A DNA stretch of 64,000 bases, taken from contig NC_081405.1 of the NCBI RefSeq assembly GCF_030272615.1, forward strand, positions 151,880,113-151,944,112. Direction: 5' to 3'. Made by a program: the position numbers and the translations under genes. The notes beneath the pieces were generated by a model. The model saw only the letters and a program-made list of their open reading frames with translations, did not search any database and was not told where the DNA came from. Of the stretch, positions 1-12,060 are shown piece by piece. Each line of letters opens with the position of its first letter. The first letter of the stretch is position 1. Source of the stretch: Cryptomeria japonica (taxonomy: Eukaryota > Streptophyta > Pinopsida > Cupressales > Cupressaceae).

Positions 1-1850
1 CATAAATCCTTACCACATTGCATCTCATCATCAATTTCATCTCCCTTTACTATCATCCTACTAACATCTTTGAGCATACTTTCAATAGCCATGGTCCATT
101 GTAACACATATTTTAGGGGTACCATCCAAAGAACAAGATGCTTGATTCCTCCCTCCATCTCCTATCATGCACACATTATCTTCCAAAAGGTAAAAAGAAA
201 ATGTCAAAAATGAAAAAAAATAAAATAAAAATAAAAAAGAAAAGAAAAAAATGAAAAAATGAAAAAAAGAAAAGAAAAAATAAAGAGAAATAATTCGTCC
301 AATGGTGAAAACCACCTCTTGTGGTTCCCTGGGCAAGTACCATGATAAAAACCTGGCAAACAGGTGTCATGTGTAATCTATTACCCTTTTTGCATTATAC
401 ACTTGGGAGTAAGTTTCATCCATGCTATCCTATCCACCCCATCCTTTATTATCCCTCTTCCTCCATTATCCCTCATCCATCTTTATCTCTCATAACCTCC
501 ATTATCTCCCATTCACCCTATCTATTTCCATGTTTCCTTTTCCACCTTTGATCTTGACAAGTTAGGGATCTCCATAAACATCATACATCCTTTTTTGCTT
601 CACCTTATCCACACCCTTCAATTTATATCCATTATCTTATCCATTTATTGATTCTATTATTCATTACCACCTATGATCTTGATTATCCTATGATTATCCT
701 ATCTCCATCATATCTATCCCTTGATCTTGATCAAAACTAAGGACATAAAATGCAAAACATGTTTTTAGAAAACCTCTTGACATGTCCATTCCTATCAACT
801 GTATGCTATCCAAAGTACCATGCCATCACCTTATATTGCCATATCGAGTCCCTTAGCTTGGATAAACATGTTATCCCATTGTGAGATAGTCCTTGAAAAC
901 CAAATCAGCCTTAATTCCATAATATGTTGCCTCCATCCTTCACTTATCCATATCCCTCCCATCAATCCATTCATTTGCTCATAATGCCTTATGCCTTGCT
1001 AGACACTAGGGGAAAATAAATACATCTTGCTTGAGAATAAATCCTAATATATGTTTTTTACCTCAATCAATGATGTGAAAAACATTTAAAAAATCCAAAA
1101 AGAAAACTTCTAAAATCTTTAAAAAAAAAACTTTTAAAATCCAAAAACAATAAAAAAACTATTAAAATCTAAAAAAATCTTAAAAACTTTTAAAATCCAA
1201 AAAAATAAAAACATTTTTCAAAAATAAAAAATCCATAATAATTGTCTTATGCTAAGACATCGACACTTTAAACAAACACAATCAAAACAATGAACTTAAC
1301 AAATCATGGATCAACGAACAAACTACCAAGTTTGTTTCCAACCTTACCGATCAATTGCCTATTAGTTTTAGCATCTTTATCAAACAGATCGGCCTCTACA
1401 GATACATCGTTCCTAGAATAGCCATCTTATCAGATATCATGTCCTACAGATATATCTTTCCTTCAATGGACATCCTATCATGTCCTACATATACATATCT
1501 CCTACAATGGACATCTTATCAAATATCATTTCAATAGGAACACTTAACTTGGCAAGGAGATCTAAATGGCTATTGACTTGTTTGGCTCAGTGAGTCTTTT
1601 CTTTGATTTATCTTGTATCGTGTTTGTATCATGTTCCTATGCTACTCAAGGATATCCATAAGTAATTATAGTGGCCAAGATGGATCATGATTTTTATTAT
1701 TTGATTGTTGTTTGTGGTTTTCCTTATCATTCCTTGCAAATAGTATGTGAGTTATCTAGGTTTTATCATATCTAGATGCTTGCATCCGCTTGCCATAATA
1801 AGCTCAATGATGATATAGCACAAGAGTTCATCACCCTCATCCTTTCTATC
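1..1850. other. AT/CT-rich spacer without genes
   Basis: No convincing coding region is visible. Positions 183-290 and 1090-1230 are A-rich low complexity. Positions 400-740 are a C/T-biased tract with many short TATCC and CCAT words. The open frames here come from simple sequence and match no family I recognise. Confidence 0.6.
1393..1530. repeat. Three imperfect tandem copies, about 40-48 bp
   Basis: Copies at about 1393-1440, 1442-1481 and 1482-1530 each run from a TCCTACAGATA-type start through a GGACATCTTATCA-type middle to ATCATG or ATCATT. They differ by small indels and substitutions. No function is evident. Confidence 0.7.
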
Positions 1851-1859
1851 TCACATGCA

Positions 1860-3839
1860 CAACTTCTTTCCAATACACATTAGGAAGGTTAGCATCTTTC
1901 GACATAGTTCTAGACATCTCAACAATAGTCCTATTCTTTCTCTCAACCACTCCATTCAACTGAGGAGTTCTAGATGTAGACAATTGCCTTCTAATACCAT
2001 GTTATTCATAAAATCTATCAAAATTATTTGATGTATATTGTTCTCCTCTATCGGATCTCAAACACTTGATTTTAGCATCTATTTGATTCTCAACCATAGT
2101 TTTGAATATCTTAAATCTATCAAATGCCTTAGACTTTTCTTTTAAGAAAGTAACCCATGCCATTTTAGAATAATCATCAATAAGCAACATAAACTATATT
2201 TCACCATTTAGTCCTCTTGTCCTTGTAAGTCCACATAGATCTATATGAATCAACTCCAAAAGCCTTGTAGTAGAATATTACTTGTTCTTGAATTTTTCCT
2301 TGTTTGCTTTCCCATTTGACATTTCGTGCACACTATATTAGCAAGTTTGATAATATTTAATAAATCTCTCATAGCATGAGTTGAATTGATCTTCACCACG
2401 TTGTCAAAGTTAACATGTCCCAACCTTTGTGCCATAACCAACATTCATTGCTTTGCACTAGCAAATAACTACTTCCTATTTTTTTCTTCACATAGTAGGC
2501 ATTCTCATTTGTTCTTATGCCTTCTGCAATTAATCTTTTGGAACCTCCTTTTTTGATCTCACATTTGGACGCATGCAATATGAGTTTGTAGCCTTTATTG
2601 CACATTTGACTTAAACTCAAAAGATTATGTCTTAGACCTTTAAAATAATAAACATCATCTATCTTATTCTTACCATCAATAGTTATGGTTCCTTTACCAC
2701 AAATTAGTGCAACCTCCTCACCAACAAGCTTTACTGATCCACCATCATACTCTTCTCAGTCTATAAACTTTTTTATGTCACCTATCATATGATTTAAGCA
2801 TTTGGAATCAATTATACAAGCTTTAGGTTTCACTTTTGCATGCAATGCAGTCTTCATAGTCATTGAACTTTCAGTGTTATTCTCATCATGCGAAGTACCA
2901 AACCTTTCATTCTTCTATGGCTAAAAATAATAATTATTCATATGAGTCATCACCATCTTCATCTTCAGAGGAGTAAGTCTCCATTGAACAATAAATCCTT
3001 TTAGACTTATCTTTGTCATCTACTCTTTTGTTTCTGTCATCTCTCCTATAGCTATCTTTTCTTTTGTTATCATCATCTGACCTCTTATAGTTATCCTCCT
3101 TGAAAGTAGATCTAGAAGCATAATCACTAATTCTTCCACAATTAAAACATTTAAAGGGCAACTTACCTTTGTATTTCCCAGATCCTTTCTTTAGTCTTCT
3201 CACAAATTTTTCTTCCACATCATCCATGTCATTGACATTGCTTAATTCAGGTTCATCTTCAATCTTCTTGGTAACTTTGAATGCTACTTCCTTCTTCTCA
3301 TTGCGCTGCTCATTAAGTTCTCCAGACTCAAAGGCAGAGAGCGATCCATAGAGCTGATCCAAAGTATATTTATCCATATCATGATTTTGTTCAACAACAA
3401 ACTTCTTAGGCTTATAGCTTTTCGGCAATGTTCTCATCACTTTTCCCACAACTTCATTTTCTTCCATCGTTATGACAATACATCTGATTGCATTGACTAT
3501 CTCACTCACTTGGTGCATGTAAATTCCACTATTGTCATCTTCAGACATCCTTAGTGTCTCAAATCTGTACTTTAGATTCTGCAATTTGACTTGCTTGGTC
3601 TTCTCATCTCCTTCATAAATGTTGCTCAATTTTTCCCAAATTTGCTTTACATTTGTGCACCCATTGATCTTAAAAAACTTTGAGTCACTCGAACTACTAA
3701 CAAGTATATTGATTGCCTTGGCATTATTTTCATGATTTTTGATCTCATTTGGAGTAGTAGGACCAACGTTTGGAGCAATATAACCAGTCTTAATAATGCC
3801 CCATATTCCAAGCGATGAAAAATTCAAATGATATTCCAT
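1860..3839 (-). pseudogene. copia-1 gag, pre-integrase and integrase, broken
   Basis: The longest open piece (3839-2934, 301 aa) is a copia gag. It has a UBN2-like capsid region and a zinc-knuckle relic (CFNCGRISDYASRS) in which the expected His is Asp and the last Cys is Ser. An acidic tail follows. Next come GAG-pre-integrase pieces (about 2620-2250, CTKCQMGK) and an integrase core piece (2190-2002) with DDYSKMAWVTFLKEKSKAF and a CLRSDRGE catalytic Asp motif. A further piece at about 2000-1860 carries the VVERKNRTIVEM-type Glu region. Frameshifts and stops separate the pieces. Integrase would insert element cDNA into the host genome, but none can be made here. Confidence 0.8.
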
Positions 3840-3936
3840 TTGCGACTTCCAAGTAATGTAATTTGTGCCTTCAAATAGATCTCTCGTGCCATCCTGGACC
3901 TTCCTGAAGTGGTTAATCTTATCTCAGAGCAATCTC

Positions 3937-3948
3937 GCTCTAATACCA
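3937..3948 (-). promoter_or_regulatory. Primer-binding site of copia-1
   Basis: On the minus strand this reads TGGTATTAGAGC, one base from the usual plant copia site TGGTATCAGAGC, which pairs with the 3' end of initiator methionine tRNA. It lies two bases inside the CA-3' end of the 5' LTR, where minus-strand cDNA synthesis would start. Confidence 0.85.
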
Positions 3949-3950
3949 AT

Positions 3951-5526
3951 TGTTGAATACACCACATGATTGGGGGGGAGGGGTGAATCGGTCTGAACCT
4001 TAAAAACTTCAAATCTCAATTAACTTACTTCTGCTATAATGAAAAATAAAGTCATAAAGCACAATTCACACAAGAACACCATATTTACGTGGAAAACCCA
4101 TAAAGGGAAAAACCACGGTGATAATCACACAATATGAATAATTGATTACAATGTTTTAGGTTCGAGGCCAAAGAGCACACTACACCTAATTGGACTTTTA
4201 GAACTAAGACACAACCTGAGGGCAAGATATAAGGGACTTGCATTATTGAGATGCACAATCTCAAAGTAAGATACAAAGAACTGCACAAGTTGTCAAAGGA
4301 CTCATTGTCTTCCAACAAGTATAATGAATTGTAATGAACAAGATCTCTTGATCATGAAACTGTCCTTGAACCACTGTGTCAAGTGAACAATATCATGGCA
4401 AACATCATTGACTTCATTTACTGTCTCAAAACACTGTCATACTAAAGATATGATCATCAAAGCTCATCACAAATTGAAATTCGTATTTCTATTGATTGCA
4501 TATCATTCACATCCAATTTACAACAATCCATACTCCAATTCACACATGCACACTTCCATTTATACAAGATTATACATTGAAACCCTCAACTAGGTCGGCC
4601 ACAAACAAAATATACATGAATTACATACAGTCAGCCACCTAGACCAAAATATACAAAGCAGTCCACTCTACAAGATAAACGGGAACCCAAATACATCATA
4701 ACACCTCTTTCTAAGACGGTTCCAACAAACTGTACACACTAACACTTCCTCCAAAATCAACATAAAATGTAATATGTAGGAAAGCAATGAAACATGTTAA
4801 CCAGTCGGCCCAAAAACATTGCTCAATGCAAAATACTCAATGCAGATCTACATATGCCACAATGAGACCCATATCAACATTCTAACTCAACCTCCAAAGC
4901 AAACCTGGACCAAAATGGCATGATCCAAATAAGATAAATCAACTTAGTCAGCTATACACCAATACAATTGACAACATTGAACACATAACAATATAACTTC
5001 ACTTGCCGATCAAACCAACACTAGAATTTTGAACAAGAACATTGTATGAACCTTATGAACATGTCCACCAAGCTGCAACACTTGAATCAACACAATAGAG
5101 CAATGCAAAGCATTCTCCCAACTAGTCCTAACAAACAACCTCACTGTCAACAAACCACCACAACCAACTACACCATCTGAGCAACTAAAGATAACATGAT
5201 AGTGCAACACCCACAGGACATAGACATTATATCCAAAATCATAGGCCAACGTCATCAAGAACTAGAGGAATGCAAAGCATTCCATAAAGACATTAAATAC
5301 TCTTTCCTACATATTGTGACTTCCACTACTGTAGCCTTCTAGAAACACTTCATACCTACTTAATATCAACACCAGACATCATAACAACATTTGAATGCTC
5401 ATTTCCAGACCATCTGCAACATCAACACAACAAAACAACTGCAACTTCCACACATTGTGACATCAATGGCAACACCAAACAGGTTGACATCAATGACTAC
5501 ATAAGCAACAACTCAAGTTTCCAACA
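3951..5526 (-). repeat. 5' LTR of copia-1 (1576 bp)
   Basis: On the minus strand the LTR starts TGTTGGAAAC and ends TGTATTCAACA next to the PBS. It contains the conserved copia LTR block at about 4085-4130 (minus strand CCGTGGTTTTTCCC, then GGGTTTTCCACGT). It also has the C-rich ATTCACCCC segment at about 3972-3988, close to its 3' end. The matching 3' LTR is not in the window, so the 5' boundary rests on the TG/CA ends only. Confidence 0.7.
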
Positions 5527-5527
5527 G

Positions 5528-5539
5528 GGTCTAATACCA
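5528..5539 (-). promoter_or_regulatory. PBS-like remnant of an older copia
   Basis: The minus strand reads TGGTATTAGACC, identical to the PBS of the copia at 16.3 kb. It is preceded, after two bases, by sequence ending TTTTACA that could be another LTR 3' end starting at about 5542. It abuts the 5' LTR of copia-1. Confidence 0.45.
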
Positions 5540-5541
5540 AT

Positions 5542-8280
5542 TGTAAAAGAATAACATGCATGCACATTCAATACCATATGATTTATTTAAAAAAAAACTT
5601 GATACAAGTGCAAAAAAAATATGTTTTATTAAACAAAAATTGGACACTTCGATTTCTTGCATTAACCTGTCACCAACAAACCCAAAAACCCTTAGCAAAA
5701 ACTTGACCTCCAAAGCCTCAAACTAATGTATCATTTGGTAACAAATAGTCAAAGTACAATATTAGGTTCAAAACTTTAACATGGAGACTAATATCCTAAT
5801 CCTCTAGAAGTACTTAATAACATAACTTTATAAACTGCATTCATCATGCATCCATGTCAAGGCCTCAATATATAAGATTCAAGGAGGCTCATAAACCCAC
5901 CACAAGGATTACTGTAGACCCAAATGAGGTCTCAAAATACTATGGTAAGAATATTTATGACCAAAAATCCATTTTAAATTCTTAGCTTTTTTAGAAAAAT
6001 TATTCTATAGCACGCCATTAAATGAGGCACGAGTGGGTCAAGATTCCTAATCAACTTTTTAACTCTTCAATCATATTCTTCACATGCCTCATAAAATCTT
6101 ACACATTGACAATGTCATGAATATTCTTATACTTCTTATATAACATTATGTTCATATGCATTTCTACACAAAATTGTCATTAAAAACATAACATATGCTA
6201 TAAAGGCCAAGTCATAATTGAAATGCTCTTTTTATATATCAACATAGTAAAATAATTAGATAATTCAAACACTAAGACTTGGAATATGTATGACATCTAA
6301 TCCCAATAATTTAGATAAAAAATTTTGAACCCTAACAACTCTTTGAGAAAAATGTCTTTTTATAAAAACTACTAAAATGAATAATCTATCAATTATTAAT
6401 CTAAAACTTATTTTGAAAACATATCATGCCCTAATTATAATTACTTCTCATTTTGCTTTATAGAGCATATAATGAAAGATATTTCATAACTTTTTTCTAC
6501 TTTTTCTCCTTCTCATAGCCTTAATCACATATAACAATTTTTGTTATTAATTATATATAACTTTTTTCCTTCTTAATTATTATATATAACAATTTTTGCT
6601 ATTAACAAATATACTTGTACACTTCATAACTTTAAAAATCTAAAAACAACTATACGCAAAGACAAATGCAACTTATAGAAAACCCTTTTAATAACACTAA
6701 GTAAATGATAAGACTTCCCTCAGACACACTTGACTAACTTAACATGATGGTAAGACCTAGGAGACATGACAATACATGAAGATCAACCAATAAAATCCCT
6801 TATTAGAATGTCATTCGAATGCCTTACCAATTGGATAATGAAATCATCACATTGTATACCATGAAGTCCAACTGCTATTGGCTCAAAAAATTGAACCACC
6901 ACTAATATCACATATCCCTTCTTTGAACCATGACAATATATTAAATGGCGATTCTATCTAGAAAGCTCATAAATGGTGAAACTTTATACCCCAATATCAC
7001 TAGAAACCCAAATTAAAAAAAAAATACGTGAAAAATATAACCTTCAATTGCCCTTCAATAGAGCAATTAGGTGCTAACCTTATTCTAACAACACTTCTAT
7101 TTCCGTCAAGGATTTAGTACTAGCTCCTTCAAGTATACGCTAACTCTTGAGGATAAAATGACATGTTTTAGATAAGTTAATCTTAACCTCTTTGTCCTGG
7201 AAGCTCTGCAAAATTATTTTAGCTGATATAGGCAAATTAAAATCTAATATATAAATAGACGTTAGATGTTGTGAAAAAGAACAAAATAGAAAATCATGTG
7301 AAACAAAAACTAATGATTAGTATAATTTTAGCCATTACAACTAAATTGCAACAGGAATGGAACAAAAAAAAGAAAAAAATTGAAAGGCTGCTAGTATTAG
7401 TAATAACATTGACCTCTATACAATATTTTTTCCTGATTACTATAATTGTGTCTTTCAAAAAAATGGCCAAATGTTTTTGCTAATGGGTTATGGTTGTTGA
7501 ATATTGGGTAGAATCGAAGATACAGATTTTGTTATATCAGATCAAATCCAGCATTGCACAGAGGCAGCTATTAATAATCTATGGTCCAACATTATTTGCA
7601 GGAAGATCAGAATCCCAGTTTTCTGCTATCAATCATTTGATATCATGAGATAGGTAATTTCATTTTAGATAAACGTAAGTAGATCTTGAAGCAAGTAGGA
7701 GAAATGAGGCAGAAAATGTACCTAAAACACTGTAAACAGGATAACAGAGAATCCCGAAAGGAGTAATATGGATAAAAAACTAAAGATACATTAACTACAT
7801 TATAATCAGATTAAGTCTGAAGAGAAACAACATACCATACAAAAACCAAGAGCTTTAATTTCTTAGCAATTTGACGTTATGCTCCCATGCAGTATACCTT
7901 CCTGAGCTCAAGGAGACTTCTGGATACAATGCTTTGATACAACCAGGGAATACCTGACTCGAATGAATTTTATACTATTAAATGTCATCTAACTCCGAAC
8001 CTACCCTCAAAATTGGGGTGATGCACAAGTGCATACAAAATTCATCAACCATAGAAAAATCACAACAGTAATTAGGACAGATCATAATAAGCTCCATCAC
8101 TGATTGTCATTGCATGATTCATCTGTGATAGGCAAAATCATTCTGTATCATCGATGCTGTTGCACAGAAGGATGAGAATCCCATTGGCAGGATAACTATT
8201 TGAATTTCTCTTAAAGCCCCAAAATAGCATGCACGAGGAGCAAAACAGATGCAGTACAAAAGCATAGATAATTCTCTAAC
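5542..8280. other. AT-rich spacer
   Basis: No gene or clear transposon protein is visible. The first few hundred bases may be LTR of the element implied by the PBS-like site at 5528-5539. The stretch next to 8280 probably includes the 3' untranslated and downstream region of the minus-strand GT17 gene. No polyadenylation site could be fixed with confidence. Confidence 0.5.
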
Positions 8281-8368
8281 AGATCATGTCTACAGTTGAC
8301 GAAGTCTGCATTATGTCAACAAATCCTTCATCGATAACCATGTCAACTTTCCATTTCCTGTCCACTAG

Positions 8369-9514
8369 TTAGCCAGGCCATCGCAGGCAGCTCCCAGGAA
8401 GAAAGAACCTGAACTTGTCAGCATTCTTGATCAAATAAGATGGCAGGTGCACCGCAGAAAATGAGCGAGGTATATTTCCCATCTTGTTGAATATTTCTCG
8501 AAAGGAATATCCTTCTGGTAACATATCAAATAGATCTTCTCCATGACAAATGACACGCTGAATTCTTGAAGATTTTAGGAAGTAAGAAGACTTCACCCGA
8601 TCTACATGGCTGTAGGCTTTCATTTTAAATATGAATTCACTTATGTGCCGAAAGCAGAAGCTGCAATGCCAGCCTGCATCTGTGAAGAGCTCATCAGTTC
8701 GACGGGAATGAGCATAGCGTGTATAATACTGATAAAGGTGGATTGATGCACGCCAACTGTTATAGTCAACAGGAAACTCAAAGGAGTACAAATAATTTCG
8801 CAACTGCAGATGCATGACTGGTGGTATATTATCACACCACCTTAGAAGATTTATTGTGTGTGAACTTGGAATTTCATCTACATCTGACATGATAAGCATG
8901 TCATCATAACGGATGCCTGACTCTCTTATAAGTCGGTCCATTGCCGCTCTGTTTTCTGTTTCTTGTACAAAGGGATTCTCCCCATCTAAAAGGGACCGAC
9001 CTGGAAACATGCCATACACAACATTGGGTTCAGCAAATTCAAACCTTTCCCTGTTATTTGCGAAATACAATGGTTTTCCATATCCAGTAAAAGTTGTATT
9101 GGATTCAAGGATTATAAACTTTGTTACTAGAGGAAGCAATTCCTGCCATCTGATCTCCAGTAGGTCCAGCTCATTGCTAAACAATACAGCATCATAAACA
9201 CGACGAGGTATCTCCCGGACTCGCCAACCATGAAGGTAACAAAGATGCTCCATTGAAACATTTTCAGCATAATAATGAAAAATATGATGAAATGGCTTTG
9301 GTGGAGTGTCCCATATGGGACGCAACATGTAGGATATCTTCTGCCCGTTCATGTATATGCTTAGAATACAAATAGGAACAGTTACAAACAAAAGAAGCAG
9401 TGCCTTGATACATGATCTCCTTAAAGTGCAGCACTGGACAGACTTCTTCGGCATATTTTTCCTGCCTACTTTTGTCACCATCAGATTCAGTAAGATTCTC
9501 TGGCACTTCTGCAT
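8369..9514 (-). CDS. GT17 N-acetylglucosaminyltransferase-like, type II membrane
   Basis: The 381-residue product matches the plant glycosyltransferase family 17 (beta-1,4-mannosyl-glycoprotein 4-beta-N-acetylglucosaminyltransferase-like) along its whole length. Visible features are a short basic N-terminus, one membrane segment at about residues 36-54, the stem motif NGQKISY..RP.W, and LHGW at about 94-97. Further on are [18 protein letters not shown], an ESNTTFTG block, the acidic motif MSDVDEIPS (DVD at 211-213), and GWHCSFCF near 281. The family is expected to be Golgi-resident and to add GlcNAc to N-glycan-type acceptors; the exact plant acceptor is not settled. The frame ends with TAA and has no internal stop. 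The start is uncertain: an in-frame ATG encoding MPKKS lies 20 residues in. A possible splice acceptor (CCATGCAG) overlaps the first ATG, so a short upstream exon may be missing. This is the only intact-looking host gene in the window. Confidence 0.9.
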   Translation of the reverse strand: MQKCQRILLNLMVTKVGRKNMPKKSVQCCTLRRSCIKALLLLFVTVPICILSIYMNGQKISYMLRPIWDTPPKPFHHIFHYYAENVSMEHLCYLHGWRVREIPRRVYDAVLFSNELDLLEIRWQELLPLVTKFIILESNTTFTGYGKPLYFANNRERFEFAEPNVVYGMFPGRSLLDGENPFVQETENRAAMDRLIRESGIRYDDMLIMSDVDEIPSSHTINLLRWCDNIPPVMHLQLRNYLYSFEFPVDYNSWRASIHLYQYYTRYAHSRRTDELFTDAGWHCSFCFRHISEFIFKMKAYSHVDRVKSSYFLKSSRIQRVICHGEDLFDMLPEGYSFREIFNKMGNIPRSFSAVHLPSYLIKNADKFRFFLPGSCLRWPG

Positions 9515-9539
9515 GGAGAAATATACAACTTGTCAAATT

Positions 9540-10365
9540 GAGAAATCTAAGGATGTTAAATATTTCATGATGTGCTTAAGACTTTGAGAAAATGCATGTT
9601 TCTCCATTCGTGCTTCATTAATATTGGCATAAAAATAATGATTTGGACTTGCTAAACATAAAACTTTATATATCCATCTGTGTACTAAGTGTATGCTATT
9701 TAGGATCGGAGAGATCTTGTTTAGCCAAAAATAATTTCAATTTGCATTAACTGGTTTTGCCAAAGGAAAGAGCGGTCTCATCTCTTTCCTTTGGTAAAAC
9801 ACTTAAAGAATATGTTAAATAAACAATTATGTACACGAGTGAAATATGTAGAATGAAGTCTGAAGGTCCAATTCCAATGAGAGTGTAAACTGCTATGGAT
9901 TGGAGTTCAGGGATGATCAGGAGAGTGTACTTAGGGAGGGGATATTCTAACAGACTGACTGATATAAGGAAAAATTGGAGTGAAGGTGGGATGGCATGAT
10001 GGGAGAGGAAAGTTCGAAATTCCAAGAAAGAATAAAGGGAAGCGGGGGTGAGTGGAAAGGTATGCTTGGTATGAAAACTCCAGCAACTCTGACAATCTGC
10101 ACAAACTTAAACATTTTTACCAACAACCTAAATACTTAAATCACTTTTTGAAAATTTGACAACTGCAACACATTATAGGCACATGGGGGATAGGATAAGA
10201 CCACACTCAAGTGAATTCAAGTTTTAACTACTCAGGACCCACACAATTTCTCAAACCAGTTATAAGTATTGAGCTAGAAATAAGATTAGACACACAAAAG
10301 GGAAAAATTGACATTACAAGTTTGAGTCCCAACAAAAGGGGCATACTTCAAACAATGTTGATCAC
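9540..10365. other. Spacer upstream of the GT17 gene
   Basis: It probably holds the promoter, 5' leader or an intron of the minus-strand GT17 gene. I could not identify a first coding exon, a TATA box or a conserved element. The long antisense-type frames here look random. Confidence 0.45.
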
Positions 10366-10367
10366 TT

Positions 10368-10870
10368 TGATGTGGTGAAGACTTTGGCACATTTGCAAAG
10401 GTATTTGTTTTTGTCAGACATGCAAAATGATATTGCAAAGTTCATGAGGGGTTGTACATTGTTGAATAACAAGGCTGGCAATAAAATTTGAGATCATATA
10501 CACTATAACTGATTCCTTCTACACCATAGGAGAGCATTTCCATGGATTTTGTAAGAGATTTTTTATTTTTCTAATCAAAGAAAAGGTAGAATTATATGTT
10601 TGTTGTTGTAATCTGGTATAGCAGAATACATGCTTTCATTCAATGCAGGAAAACTCTTCAAGAAAATGATATAGCAGATGTATTTTTCAGTAATGTTTGG
10701 TTTAACTTTGACTGTAGAGTGCCTACTATCATTTCAAGACATAATCAGCATAGACTTCAGCCAAAGATTTCCAAGATGGGGACAAGGTGTGGCTTTGCAA
10801 AAACAAAGGAAGACTGCAAGATAAAGCTAAGAACCGAAAACCACTTAAGTATGGCCCAGCTAAATTATTG
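10368..10870 (+). pseudogene. Decayed Ty3/gypsy integrase
   Basis: Fragments in plus-strand frames match the gypsy integrase in order. FDVVKTLAHLQRYLFLSDMQ and KFMRGCTLLNNK at 10,368-10,480 correspond to the HHCC zinc domain, with the His/Cys pattern eroded. SISMDFVRDF near 10,537 is the start of the catalytic core. CRKTLQENDIADVFF with VWFNFD and PTIISRHN (10,634-10,740) is the second Asp region, where the usual SDRD reads SRHN. KMGTRCGFA follows. Frames change and stops occur between them. No LTR was found, so only a short internal relic remains. Confidence 0.65.
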
Positions 10871-11329
10871 AACACGTGGGCAATAATATGTTTATATTAA
10901 ACCTACTTCTATAAAAACTTTTGTCTATTTGAGCCTTCTATGCTAAATGAATGACATTTGCTACCTTCTATTGAATAAGGTGTAACTAATGCTTAAGAAG
11001 AATTGAATGAGGAAGTTGTTTAACAAAAGAAGATGAGAACATCAAGAAGAGGAGAGCATGAGAGCTAGCAAGGAGAAATGAAAGGGCAATTTCTGACAAA
11101 GTGTTGTGAGGTATTCACACATCGCCCTATTGTAAATGGGGACCCCCACTTTTTCGCTTTCCAGGTTAGTTGTCTTAGCTTAGTTAGTTCTTGTCAAGTC
11201 TTTGCTATTAACCTTTTGTTTGTAGTTGCTCAAGAGCTGACCAAGTCTTTCTCTTTGAGATGAAGTGAGGTTTAACATTCTCTTTGCCCAGCCAAAACAT
11301 AATCCCTTCCACTTCTTCCAATCCTGTCA

Positions 11330-12060
11330 ATGGGTGCCCAAACCCAATCACTCCCATTTCCATTTCCTTCCATTTCCACCTCCCCTAACACTCTTCACTT
11401 CCATTTACCATACCTTCTAACTCACCTACCTTCCTATCCTCTATCCTCCATCCACCTTTCATACTTTCATACCTTAACCTCCTTCACATCTCTACATAAC
11501 CTACCACTTCCATGTCCCTTACCTTACATCCCATCTTCTAACCTATACCTTTACCTACCTAACCGTCTCCCATCCTAATATACTCATCCACTACCCTTCA
11601 TCTACATTTTACACCTACCTTTGCCCCCCCATCCTAACTATTCACATTTCCCACCTTTATCTCTAATTACCATTTCCCTACCCTTCCATCTTACACCCTC
11701 ACCTCCCTTCACTAACTTCCTTTCCACCTTACCCCTACCCCTACCCCTACCCCTATTCTATCCTAACATCTCCCTTCCCCTCATACCTTCTATCTCACAC
11801 TCCCTTTAACCTACCATCCACACTACCTACCCCTTTACCCCTTTATTCCCCTAAAATCACCTATTCTAACCCACATCCCATAAGTCTTACTTCCTTTATT
11901 TCCTTAAGCTTACCTCTACCACACACCTATTAACCTACCCTTTCCACCCTACCATCTACCCTCATCCTAGCCTACCCCTATCCTATCCCTATCCCAACCC
12001 CCTTAAATCTCACACCCCTTACCCTTTTCACTACCGCTTATACCTCCCGTTCCACTTTAC
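11330..12060 (+). repeat. Strand-asymmetric, almost G-free tract in LTR-A1
   Basis: About 730 bases consist almost only of C, T and A, with words such as CCATTTCC, CCTACC and CCTTAACC. The homologous giant LTR at 54.9-59.3 kb does not show this tract next to its head. The long open frames here are consequences of the composition, not genes. Confidence 0.8.
11731..11757 (-). other. Potential G-quadruplex, (GGGGTA) x4
   Basis: Four CCCC runs separated by TA on the plus strand give GGGGTAGGGGTAGGGG and one more GGGG on the minus strand. This fits the four-run G-quadruplex rule with 2-nt loops. It lies in the promoter-distal part of LTR-A1. It is not the plant telomere repeat. Confidence 0.7.

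Larger units (their letters stand above)
1850..5526 (-). mobile_element. Truncated Ty1/copia retrotransposon (copia-1)
   Basis: Read on the minus strand, the element has a 5' LTR (5526-3951), a primer-binding site, gag, then pre-integrase and integrase, stopping near 1850. Reverse transcriptase, RNase H and the 3' LTR are absent from the window, so it is a 5' remnant. The LTR length of about 1.58 kb, the gag style and LTR motifs resemble the full-length copia at 38,974-46,592, suggesting related families. Immediately upstream lies the PBS-like remnant of another copia (5528-5539), so this element may have landed inside an older one. Confidence 0.75.

Noticed and set aside
82-551. Short open frames near the window start on both strands
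   Set aside because: They are made of A-rich or CT-rich simple sequence (runs of Phe, Lys, Ser, Pro) with no domain.
8913-9197. Genes on the plus strand opposite the GT17 coding region
   Set aside because: They are antisense shadows of a conserved coding frame.
10596-10871. Independent 91-aa gene
   Set aside because: Its text aligns in order with gypsy integrase blocks together with neighbouring frames, so it is a relic.
11731-11757. Interstitial telomere repeat
   Set aside because: The unit is CCCCTA, not the plant CCCTAAA, and only four units exist inside an LTR.
11330-11809. Two Pro/Ser/Leu-rich open frames
   Set aside because: They arise from the G-free tract, where stop codons TGA and TAG cannot form. 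No protein features are seen.
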